Shown piece after piece: positions 1 to 10,292 of a stretch of DNA of 64,000 nt (positions within the stretch are counted from its first letter, which is position 1; the number at the start of each line of letters is the position of its first letter). The notes beneath the pieces were generated by a model that was given only the letters and a program-made list of their open reading frames with translations, was not told the origin of the DNA and did not search any database. A program made the position numbers and the translations under genes. Source of the DNA: Vermamoeba vermiformis (taxonomy: Eukaryota > Tubulinea > Echinamoebida); contig JBEWZL010000210.1 of assembly GCA_045837725.1 (NCBI GenBank), positions 55,037 through 119,036 on the forward strand, in the 5' to 3' direction.

Positions 1-954
1 TCCAAACTGACGGCATTGCAACATTTGTCCTCTGAAAAGGCATTTTATGGCTTAACTTCAACGAACCTGACTTCGCTAAGCTTGAAATCCACAAATAGAG
101 CGATCGAAGATATTTTTAACGACCAATCAAATCACTTGTTGACGAACTTAAAGTCACTGGAGTTACGCATGGCCGATAGCTACTGCGGATGTCTTCAATC
201 CCTTGTCTTGTTGACTAATTTGGAAAGTCTATTAATAGATACAATGGCGGTCTCTAACGTTCAACTATGCAAAACTTTTACCAAGTTGAAGTCGTTTACT
301 TTGACAGGCTCGCCGTCCTTGGACTACGATGAAGATCTGTCGTTCTTATCAGACTTGACTAATTTAGAAACCCTTAACGTTCGATTGATCAACGATAGTT
401 TCCGTAGCATAAGTCCTCTGACTAATGTCACACAATTAGATATTCAATCAGTGGTTGTGTATCTCGGTGGGGTCTCTATTTATCGCTACCCCAAGTTATG
501 TGAATACTTTCCTAATTTGGAAACGTTGACATTAGACAGCGCCATGGGAGCAGATATTCACGGAATTATTGGGCTAAGCAAACTAACTCGTCTTTTGTTA
601 ACACAATCGACCAATCCAACGGATGTAAGTCGCCTGACCCAATTGCGCGAGTTTACAATTGCAGAAAAGCAAATTGCATTAATTAAACACTGGACGAATT
701 TGGAATGCCTGAGAATTAAGGAAATTTGCAATGAAGATTGGAAACATCAGATCGAGCACATGACGAACTTGACGCAATTAGTTTTCAACGGCGCCGGTTT
801 AACAAAAATCAATATTGCTAGTTTACCTACAAAACTGCAATTATTATCAGGCTCGATTGAACCATGGAAAGAAAAGCAAACAAAAGACTTGCTCAAAGCA
901 TTGCCTAATTTGTATTATGTTGATATTCATCCCTGGAGAAGTGATTTTACGTAA
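1..954 (+). CDS. Leucine-rich-repeat protein, 5' end outside window
   Basis: The frame is already open at base 1, so the N-terminus lies outside the window. The first in-window methionine would be arbitrary. About 317 residues are visible, ending in TAA at 952-954. The protein is a run of SDS22-like leucine-rich repeats of irregular length, with recurring cores such as LTNLESL, FPNLETLTL, LTNLTQL and WTNLECL. I see no catalytic domain, signal peptide or membrane segment. The visible part has no introns, unlike most neighbours. LRRs of this sort are protein-binding scaffolds, and an F-box or other domain could lie upstream. The partner and function are unknown. Confidence 0.7.
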   Translation, partial: SKLTALQHLSSEKAFYGLTSTNLTSLSLKSTNRAIEDIFNDQSNHLLTNLKSLELRMADSYCGCLQSLVLLTNLESLLIDTMAVSNVQLCKTFTKLKSFTLTGSPSLDYDEDLSFLSDLTNLETLNVRLINDSFRSISPLTNVTQLDIQSVVVYLGGVSIYRYPKLCEYFPNLETLTLDSAMGADIHGIIGLSKLTRLLLTQSTNPTDVSRLTQLREFTIAEKQIALIKHWTNLECLRIKEICNEDWKHQIEHMTNLTQLVFNGAGLTKINIASLPTKLQLLSGSIEPWKEKQTKDLLKALPNLYYVDIHPWRSDFT

Positions 955-1091
955 TGTAACGATACTTAGTAGATTGTTTGGTACCACTACTGCCGCACGT
1001 CAATAAGTCCAACGCCATGTAATAAACCCATTTTAAATGTTGTTTTCATGAATTTTCTTTTGAAGCTTGTACGCGAGCGTGACTTTATTAA

Positions 1092-2937
1092 TTAATTGAG
1101 TTTGCCGTTCAAATAATTGGTGAAGAACGCCAATGCCTCTAAAGGCTTGTACGTGGGTACCTGTCACACGAGCAAAGATTAGATCCAAAAATTCATTTGT
1201 TAGTAGCGACTTTATGCTTACCATGTGACCAGCGCCTTTAATCGTAATAAATGAAACGCTCTAATGAAAATAAAGAACGTTAATAAATGGCGGTTATGGT
1301 TATGGATCTGATCCGCTTACTTGATCGTATTTAATCAAATAGCCACCGTTTTGAGTATAGCCCAATTCATCAGTAACAAACCAGGGCTGCCAAGCTGCCT
1401 TGACGGGCAAACCGAGAGCTCTGACACATCGCTCGGTACCGAGGTACGGCACGCAACTGTCAGCATCACCGCTGTACACGAGGATCTTCAATTTGCCGTT
1501 CATGAGTGCTTTGTAGTACGTGAACATTGTAGGCTCATATTGCACGTATTGAATGTGCGAAGAGCAGACGTCCCAGTCTTGGAATGAATTTGGCGACACG
1601 TGTAACGCCGCTTTCACTGATGCCTACGAAAAAGTAGATCCGTTAATCAATGCTAAAATTCAATTGCAATACACATATTAGGCACTAAAATCACTTAAAT
1701 ATTAATGACATTGATTATGATTGTTAAGGCTGTCAGTTCGAATCTTTGGATCGGGATGCAGGAACTTACCTGATTGACGTATTTAACGACATAATCGACG
1801 GCAATGCACGGAACAAATGTTTGACTACGAGGACCAGCACCCAAAGCGGTTCCATGAGTGAAGCATCCGCCGTGTGGATCTGGACCACCACCAAGGCAGG
1901 GAGCGTAGATGTTATAAGGATTAATGTACTTAGTATTCGATGTTATGAGCTGGCTAACGAGGTCTTTGCAAGTCTGATTATTGTTCGGATAAATAACGCC
2001 ATTGCAAATTTTCTTCGCGTTTTCGTAATCGACTTCGTTAAGTAAGGCGTGATTGGCAATAAAATCAAAATAGCCATTTGCGTCGTATAAGTTGTCGAAT
2101 GAAGGATTGCCAGCCATAAAGCCTTTAAAATTAATATCATTTTTGCCACGGGCGATCTGGTACGCCAATTCAGGAACGTAATGGCCAGCATAAGATTCGC
2201 CTAGGATAATACATTAAAAATGCTGTAAATATTTAAATATGACGTACCTGCAATATAGAAGTCATTATTTTTGAATTTGTAGAACTGTTTGAACCATTCC
2301 AAAACGAATCTGTAATTGTCAGCGGCAGTTGTATTATCACCAACAGTGTAATTCTTGTCCAATGCATATGAAAATCCAACTCCGATCGGTGCCTCGACAT
2401 AGATCATATTTGCGACCTTATTCCAGCTGTAGGGATTGATCTTAAGCGTTTTTCCATCGGGTTCATATCACAAATAATCAGATCCGATCTACTAACGATA
2501 TAAATATAATTATGAAGATACTTACGAACAGTAAATGGACCATGTTCAGTTAAAAAGCCAAGAACACTCGAGCATCCACTAAGGCAGATCAAAAATTAAT
2601 TTTCGTCATCTACGCGATCTTTAATTTAATTAATTATGAAAGTATCATCACTATTCCATCTAATTTTTAAAACAACGAGATGAATAACTTACGGTCCTCC
2701 GTTCAGCCATAAAACGACAGGATCATTAGCAGGATTGTTCTGTGACTCCACAAACCAGAAAAATAAATTCTTTCCTCGAACATTATCGACAGTAATATAG
2801 CCAGAATATTGAGTGAAGTTAATTTTGTCTGTCAAGCCCGGCAGATTCGTGATCGGTGCCACAACTGTTGCTTGGCTCAATAGAGCGCAAGCTCCGAGAC
2901 ATATTGTTATATAAACTATAATGTTATATAGGTGCAT
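1092..2937 (-). CDS. Serine carboxypeptidase, peptidase family S10
   Basis: This secreted or lysosomal carboxypeptidase removes C-terminal residues. Exon 1 (2937-2693) begins with a hydrophobic signal peptide of about 24 residues, then the S10 segment ending VVLWLNGGP. Other exons are 2578-2526, an exon ending at 2248, 2200-1770, 1623-1321, 1260-1222 and 1160-1092. The triad is complete: Ser in GESYAGHY (rebuilt across the intron at 2201-2247), Asp in [10 protein letters not shown], and His in GAGHMVP (rebuilt across the intron at 1161-1221). NPYSWN and [11 protein letters not shown] are typical of the family. The left boundary of the third exon is unresolved, because no AG acceptor lies where the frame needs one. 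AATAAA on this strand begins 3 nt past the stop. The family is certain; the exact substrate is not. Confidence 0.9.
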
Positions 2938-3040
2938 TGTGTGCTATAAAAATAAACAAAGGAACAAACGGGAAAATCTAATCATTTGCCTTGTCCCGCC
3001 AATGCATTAACAGCACTATTTATTTATAAGATGATATAAT

Positions 3041-6000
3041 ATGGAAAGCAACATCAATCCAACGTTTAAAAATAAGCTGCAAAAAGTCTTGCAGCTCAAT
3101 CTAGACTCGGAAGACACATTGTTGGCATTCAATGACCTCTCATCGTTCTATGATAATAATACGATAGATAATCGATGGAATTTGCGTGCACAACTTGAAA
3201 AGAGATGTATTACAGTCAATGAAGAATTTTTACAAGCGTTTAGTCAGATCCAAAAGGTAAATTTTCAATAAAGTTTTTTCTTGCCTTTCTAGAGCAATTA
3301 AAACATTCGAATTATTTCAAAATAGTGTATTTATAATTTTTAAAAATATTTAGGAGCTTGCCAAAGTGCAAGAGAGTGTGGATGAGTTACAAAACTCGTG
3401 TTCGACAATGGAACAGAAAATTGCATCAACAAAATCAGTATCAGGAAAATTAATCGAACAAGCAGACAAACTATTTACTGCAAAGTAAGTTCAAGTGCCT
3501 ACGTCAGTGCACTAAACAAAAATCAGATCCGCCAACTTTCAAACATCAAAATTCAACTTAATTCACCTTTTTCATATTTATATCACTTATATACTATTTC
3601 TAACGTTTTTATAGTAATCGCAATACAGCGCAAACAGAAGTGATTGCCTCGTTCTTGTCTCACTTTCAACTCACCACGCACGAAGTCAAAGTGCTTCGTT
3701 CACCTGACATCAACAAAGAGTTTTTTGACGCATTGGCGCGTGTCAATTCGATCCGAAATGATTGCAAAATATTGCTACGGACCCAACATCAAAGAGCCGG
3801 GTAAGTCACTCTTTCATTACCGAACTTAATCTCGCAGCACTGTTTCAATATTCTGGAGCGGAATATCTCAGCGTGCTTCCTAACATTTTAATGCGGAAAC
3901 TTCGCTCAAAACAGGCGAAGCGTCATTTCATTTTAATTAATGACGCAGAACTTCCGCACTTGAAACACTAGTCTCGATAACACTTTAACTCATCTAACAA
4001 TTTTATTTTACTATGGATAGTCTCGAGATTATGGACGCCATGTCCGAACACTTAGAAGGCGCTTATCGCAAACTTTATCGATGGGTCCGAGGCGAGTGCA
4101 AGCTGCTTGAAATTGACGCGCCAGAATTAGATCATCTATTTATATCCGCATTCGTTGCACTCCGCGACAGACCTGTGTTATTAAGGTAAGTGACAACGTA
4201 ATATTGAGGTGCACTGTGCGATACGGAAGGCATCTTAGCGAGTAGCGTAAACTCCTGAACCTATTTGTTTTATATTATTTTATGCTCGATTCACTAGAAG
4301 TTCTGGGAATTGTTTTTTTACGAGAAAATCTCACTATTATGACGATTGTCTTATCTGTTTATCGTTAGTTATTGCCTAGAAGAAGTTGGTGCGACACGGT
4401 CTCGTACATTAGTAAAAAGCTTCATTCAAGCGCTCACTCAAGGAGGTCCCTCAGGTACGCTCTACTTACCTTATTTATACATTTAGTATGAATAAGCACT
4501 GGCATAATCCGGTGTTATATGAGCAAGCGGTCGGTTGGTTACTAACTTCTAACTAGGAATGCCTCGCCCGATCGATTTGCAAGCACACGAGCCTCGCCGC
4601 TACGTAGGTGATATGGCCGCGTGGATTCACCAAGCAGTGGCTTCTGAAGACGAACTCATTAATACTTTACTCGGTACCAGCGTGTCATTAAGTACGTGAA
4701 CGAATGTATTTTTTACCTGAGTCTCTAATGCGGTGTTCATTGTAGACTCCGATGAAGAACGTCAAAAATACGAGGAAAATCTGCAGTCAGTCCTTCACGC
4801 AGCATTTTCGGGCGTTGCACGACCATTCAAAGCACGCTTCGATCAAGTCCTTGCTACCAAGCCTGGAACTGTTGTAACCTATCAACTTGCTAATTTAGTC
4901 GATTTCTATGGTCGCCGATTCGAGGCTTTAATGGGAGGCGAAAGCGACCTCTTCAAAACATTTTTGAGGTGCGTAACCCCGATCAGATTCAATGTTTTAC
5001 TAACCGAGCAACAGTTGTAAGAATGACGCTATGAAAGCATTTTTCGAGCATATTAAGAAGAATACCGATAAGCGAAAGCGTACTCCACCCGTAAGTATCC
5101 CGCTCATAATGTACTCAGCACAGCTCATCTGTTCGGTTTAGATCCCACCAACTGATTTGTCTCCACCTCACGAGTTGCAAGAAGTAACCGCTTCATTTGT
5201 AAGCCCCTATTATCTGCCCTGCCTTTAAATTACTAATGTAACGAACTCCAGATCGAGATCGCGTCCACCTTCGACTCGTCACTCGTTCCCAACGAAGAGC
5301 GAGAAAGAGAATTCACTCCCATCATTGAAAATCTCGTTGACCCACTATTTCAAGCAAGTAGAATTGCTAGGGACTATACCCTTGGATTACTAACCTCGAG
5401 TACAGGCAATCCAGCTGGGCACGACCAGATTAGGAAAAGTCGAACAGAATGTGTATCTTATCAACTGTTATTCTGCCATCCAAACAGTGCTAATGAAGTA
5501 TGGATTTACTGCCGCAAAAGTGCAACAAACTGTAAATAAGATCGAAGAGTTGCTCAACGCTCTCGTCATCGAACAGGTACTTGTTCCCAATTCCTTTTTG
5601 AGCTCCCTTCTAATCAATGTCAATTTTAGACGTCGATAATTCTCAAAGACTGTGGTCTTTTTGCCAAAGCTGCAATAATAAAACAGGAAGCAGGCTCTGG
5701 CTCGGTAAGTATTATGTCTCTTTGTAACTCGTGGTCTAACCTTGCACGAGCAGAAAGACATGTTGTCGCGAGTCTCTGGCATGGAAACTATGGCCATCAA
5801 ATCCTGCTTGCGAGCTTTTGACTCTTCACTACTCGACTTCGGTTCTCTATCGATGCCTATAGTAGATAGGTAAGCGACTACATCTGCCCTTGCAATTGAT
5901 CTCGCTGACTCTTCTTAGGATCATATCAAGTAAACTCCGCTTAGATGCCAGGTCACGCGTTACGAATACCATAATCGACGCTTATTCAACCCTATATACA

Positions 6001-6143
6001 GCCGTCATGGACCCCAAGGTAAAATCTGATCAAATCCAGTTCGTTTTCGAAATTAACCAACATTCATTTAGAATGGCTACGAAAACCCTCTAGCATTGTT
6101 CAGATATAAACCCGAGCAAGTACGAACAATGATAAGCTTGTAA
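3041..6143 (+). CDS. COG6: Conserved oligomeric Golgi complex subunit 6
   Basis: COG6 is a subunit of lobe B of the COG tether, which acts in retrograde intra-Golgi vesicle traffic. Fifteen exons give 636 aa, close to the family length: 3041-3256, 3354-3484, 3615-3800, 4021-4185, 4369-4454, 4557-4691, 4746-4968, 5015-5090, 5142-5198, 5252-5353, 5406-5576, 5630-5704, 5754-5869, 5919-6018 and 6072-6143. Family hallmarks appear in order: NEEF near the N-terminus, [50 protein letters not shown] and [14 protein letters not shown], then C-terminal NGYENP. The intron at 5354-5405 appears to use a GC donor. The intron at 3801-4020 holds a strong inverted-repeat structure, listed separately. The start is the first ATG of a short 5' leader. 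Confidence 0.95.
3892..3958 (+). repeat. Three-stem inverted repeat inside COG6 intron 3
   Basis: Three perfect stems nest in 67 nt. The outer stem pairs 3892-3898 with 3952-3958 (7 bp). Inside it are a stem 3900-3905/3915-3920 (6 bp) and a stem 3920-3927/3939-3946 (8 bp). As RNA this would form a compact cloverleaf-like three-way junction. It lies about 60 nt before the acceptor of the intron. It could be a small structured RNA, a splicing element, the relic of a miniature transposon, or chance. I recognise no tRNA or snoRNA boxes. Confidence 0.45.
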
Positions 6144-6298
6144 ATTTGATGTTTCATAAAATTGATAAAATGATGGCCGGAATTTTGACGGTCAAATTTT
6201 TTGGGTCGACCAAAACCTCCTCTCTTGTTTGATTTCCCTTTCCTGCCGTTTTTATTGTTCCTCTAACAATCGGAGTCCATACCAAATAATAAAAAACA

Positions 6299-6993
6299 AT
6301 GGTAAGCGTTGGTTTGACGATACCGAGGATATGCAGCACCGTTATACAGCTTCCTTCAACTACGAGTTTGAGCGTTGCATCTTCGATTCGAGATGTTCAG
6401 CACAGATTTGTTATTGTGAAGCCTAGAATAATTATTATTGCTTTAATCATTTTATTTGCTGTTATTATGAAGCCAGAATAAGATTATTATTGATTTTAAT
6501 CAATTTTATTATGTATAATTATTATTTTATTTACTGTGCGTTATTAACGACAAATAATCATAGGGTAAGAGAACAAAGAAGCAAGGAGTTGTTGGCAAAT
6601 ACGGTACTCGTTATGGTGCCTCTTTGCGTAAGCAAGTTAAGAAGATGGAGATTACCCAACACGCCACCTACACTTGCCAATTCTGCGGCAAGGTAACTAT
6701 CGATATTGATACCAAATGCGCGAGACAAAGCAGCAGAAGAAATTCCAGCTTTATTCAAATCCATAATACAGCTGAGATTTTATTCGTGCTTCGATTTTTA
6801 CTCGAGTGTGATCTGTGAGAGAAGCTTCTTCTAACGTGTATTTATTCAGGACTCCGTTAAGCGCGTTGCCACTGGTATCTGGCACTGCAAGGGTTGCAAG
6901 AAGACTACCGCTGGTGGTGCTTATGTTCCCAGCACAACTGCCGCTGTTACCATCAGATCTACCATTCGTCGTTTGAAGGAAATGGCCGAATAA
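6299..6993 (+). CDS. RPL37A: 60S ribosomal protein eL43 (L37a)
   Basis: This is a zinc-ribbon protein of the large ribosomal subunit. Exon 1 is only the ATG (6299-6301), followed by a 262-nt intron. Exon 2 is 6564-6692 and exon 3 is 6850-6993, giving 91 aa, the usual family length. The N-terminus reads [20 protein letters not shown], the classic eL43 start. The zinc knuckle pairs are CQFC and CKGC, with WHCKGCKKT and an RRLKE-containing tail. A first intron directly after the start codon is common in eukaryotic ribosomal protein genes. AATAAA lies at 7012-7017. Confidence 0.97.
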
Positions 6994-7304
6994 AAACTTT
7001 GATTGTTGCCCAATAAACTGTCAATATTAAAATCATACTACTATCTTCCTGGGCAGAGAGGACCGCGGAGTACGCTTGAGTTCTTAGCTCGATCACCTTG
7101 GCAAATTGGCACTGTCGTTTTAGAATTTACGAGTCTGGCCTTGGTAGCACTGACTAGATATTATTGTTTTGTGCAGCACAAGTTGCTTTGTAATCGCCTT
7201 TCTCCAAGATCCGCAATTTCTCGCTTGTCCGAGACTTCAGGCGATTTTTTGTTCAGTCGTTCTTCTTCGTTCTTCTTTATTCCAAGGTAGCACAAGAGGT
7301 CAAA
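6994..7304. other. Intergenic spacer, eL43 to NOP56
   Basis: These 311 nt hold the eL43 3' end and the NOP56 5' flank. The last 100 nt are rich in TTC/CTT pyrimidine tracts just before the NOP56 start, as is frequent for ribosome-biogenesis promoters. I see no gene or RNA. Confidence 0.5.
7012..7017 (+). terminator. Polyadenylation signal AATAAA after eL43
   Basis: A canonical AATAAA lies 18 nt after the eL43 stop codon. Functional use is inferred from position only. Confidence 0.5.
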
Positions 7305-9762
7305 ATGGTATATATCGTTTACACAGCACTCAGTAGTATAGTGATAGATTAAGCACTTGCAGTACGCACGAAGGATAAGGGGAATACAACTCCTTGGATG
7401 TGACGATCGCAAATGCGCTTTTCTTACTGAGAGCCATCCTATCGAGCAAATAATAACGAATAATTTATATTTAGGTCTTTTATATTTTATTCGAAACAGC
7501 TTCAGGCTACGCCTTGTTCCAACGCAACGAATCAGATGAAATCGGCGATAATGCTGATGCTGTTCAAGAACACTTGAAGGATTTCAAGCGTTTCTCTAAA
7601 ATCGTTACCCTCAAGGCTATCGATCCTTTTACCTCATCAGAAGAAGCCCTCGAGAACGCTAACGATGTTTCAGAAGGTAGATTAATTATTCACTGGAGCA
7701 CCATTATTTATTATTTATTCATTTTTGACTGCGCTATTATGCATCATGCAATTTGTACTGCTTTTTGAATTTTTTTCTTCGTTTTTCGCACCAATAATTT
7801 GTAAATCCAAATCTCGAATCCGATCTTTATTGACCACAATTTATCAAGGTGTTTTGAACTCCAAATTGAAGCACTTCCTCGAGATGAACATCTCAGTCTC
7901 CAAGAAGGAGAAGGAAAACAAGCAACACGTTTTGGGTCTCGGTGAAGACAAGCTTGGCTCTGCCATCCAGGTAAATCCAGATCGCGTATTATTTTCTTAC
8001 GAAAACGGCAAACATTTATAAATTTATGATCAACAGGACGCTTTGAAGATTAACTGCGTCAAGTCCGCCGTTGTCCTTGAACTTTTGCGTGGTATCCGTT
8101 TCCACTACGAGAGCTACGTAAACGTAAGTCATTAATATTATCATCATATGGTGCTTACAGCATTATGGATCATATCATGCGCTATCAGCCGATTTACGGC
8201 ATTAATTTCCGTTCTGGATCGCACTTTGGATTCGATCTGATCTTTTTGTTTATTTTCGTTGTAGCAGAAATATTAATACGATTATTATAGTCTTTGAAGG
8301 AGGGTGCTTTGAAGGAGGGCGATCTCCGCAAAGCTCAACTTGGTTTGGGTCACAGCTACAGCAGAGCCAAGGTCAAGTTCAACGTTAACAAGGCTGATAA
8401 TATGATCATTCAAAGCATCAATTTGTTGGATCAACTCGATAAAGATATTAACACATTCGCCATGAGACTTCGGTAAGTACAACAAGTTGTTAACTTTTCA
8501 AGATCGAACGATCCGAACTTTATGGCTGTTATTTTAATCGTATCTGCTTTTGGCACCAATTGACCCACAAACGATACTTCGGGCAATTACGAAATTAAAC
8601 AAATTAATTTTTTTTTTTTGGATCGTGATCTGGACAGTGTGACTAACTTTGTTATTATCTTTAGTGAGTGGTACGGTCTTCACTTCCCCGAATTGGTCAA
8701 GATCGTCAACGACAATGCTCAATATGCTAAATGCGTTCAAATCATTAAATCACGTGCTCAATTCACTGACGAGCAAGTCCCCGCTCTCGAAGAAGTTTTC
8801 ACAGAAACCCCGTCCAAGGCCAAGGATATTTTCAACGCCGCCAAGACCTCTATGGGTGCTGACATCTCTCAATACGATTTGGACTCGATCTGGACCTTCT
8901 CTGAGCGCGTTATTAAGTTGACTGATTACAGAAAGCATTTGCACGATTACTTGCTTAAGAAGATGAACGATATTGCTCCCAACTTGAGCGCTTTGATCGG
9001 TGAAATGGTTGGTGCTCGTTTGATCGCTCACGCTGGTAGCTTGACCAATCTTGCCAAGTACCCCGCATCCACCGTCCAAATTTTGGGTGCCGAGAAGGCT
9101 TTGTTCAGGTAATTGTCGGATCTAACTTTTATCAAGTTGCACAAATATAACTACGTATCGCGTCGTATTATATAAGCACTATATTAATGTTGTTGTATTA
9201 TTAGAGCTTTGAAGACCAGAGGCAACACTCCCAAGTACGGTTTGATCTTCAACTCTTCATTTATTGGTCGCGCTAAGGCCAAGGATAAGGGCCGTATTTC
9301 TCGCTACTTGGCTAACAAGTGCTCTATTGCTGCTCGTATCGACTCCTTCCTTGGTAAGTAGTGATTATTGACTCTTTTTTTTTTTTGACGCGCACTGCCA
9401 CATCCGCGAAGTTTTAGCGTAGATCAGTTTTTGGCTATTGATATGATACTAATAGTTTTATATTAGACTACCCTACCACTAAGTTCGGTGAGAAGTTAAA
9501 GGAACAAGTCGAAGAGAGACTCAAGTTCTACGAGACTGGAGTTGCTCCTCAAAAGAACGTGGATGTGATGAAATCTGCCATCGAAGCTGTTAAGGCCGAG
9601 ACTGATAAGATGCAAGTCGACGGCGAGAACGGTTCTCCGGAAAAGAAGAACAAGAAGAGAAAGAAGCCTGAAGGTGACGACGAAGAAGAAGAGAAGAAAG
9701 AAAAGAAGAAGGCCAAGAAGGATAAGAAGGAAAAGAGAAAGAGCAAGAGCAAAAATGAATAA
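7305..9762 (+). CDS. NOP56: Nucleolar protein 56, box C/D snoRNP core
   Basis: NOP56 is a core component of box C/D snoRNPs that guide 2'-O-methylation and rRNA processing in the nucleolus. Exons are 7305 to about 7332 (7335 is also possible), 7500-7676, 7849-7970, 8037-8123, 8291-8472, 8665-9108, 9205-9353 and 9467-9762, about 494 aa. The N-terminal SGYALF and [12 protein letters not shown] motifs are present. The central Nop domain carries [63 protein letters not shown] and [13 protein letters not shown]. The C-terminus is the typical lysine/glutamate tail. The introns are unusually rich in GATC. NOP56 introns often host snoRNAs elsewhere, but I could not identify C/D or H/ACA boxes with confidence here. 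Confidence 0.96.
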
Positions 9763-10292
9763 TATAACAATATAATAACAAAAAATAAGGCTTTTCGCGT
9801 CGCGCAAAAAGAGTTACGCGGAGGGTCGTGTTTCCCTTTTGATCCAACTTGGATCTTCTTTTTTTAAATATAAAAGCCAATTAAACAACAAGATCGGTGT
9901 CATTTTGCTTTAGAATAACAAAGTATGAAAGTAGGAAGTATAACGGACCAACGGACAGCGATCGGTCTAAAACCTCGTTCATGAATCGTGCATTTTTGTT
10001 TAAACTTTCTAAACCGTTCCAATTCAAATATTTATTCTTGCACCAGCACCACAATACCATCGCCAAAGTAGTTGTAGCTTTGGTTGATACATACAACGAC
10101 AGAGAAGAGGAATTGGAGATCAGATTCGGTTAGGTAACACCTGTTTAAAGTGAATTTACTACTCAACGATAAAAATCAAATTTATAATCACCTGTATTTG
10201 TAGCTTACTTATTTTTGGAATCATTGCTATCATTTTTTTGCCAGATCTCCTTTATTTTAGCAAATTTCTAATTCGTTTTAATTTGCAGAGCA
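9763..10292. other. Intergenic spacer, NOP56 to LRR gene
   Basis: These 530 nt hold the NOP56 3' flank, with A-rich runs just past the stop, and the 5' flank of the LRR gene. One 78-codon open stretch (9897-10133) has no ATG at its start and resembles nothing. I see no gene. Confidence 0.5.

Noticed and set aside
3257-3353. Open stretches read through small introns as extended exons
   Set aside because: Splice signals and family similarity on both sides favour removal, and several would add stops soon after.
7333-9466. snoRNAs in NOP56 introns
   Set aside because: Expected from other species, but no pair of C and D boxes, and no H/ACA pair with hairpins, could be shown.
9496-9880. Antisense frames opposite the NOP56 C-terminus
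   Set aside because: They are the complement of lysine/glutamate repeats (poly-Leu/Ser/Phe) and are shadows of the real exon.
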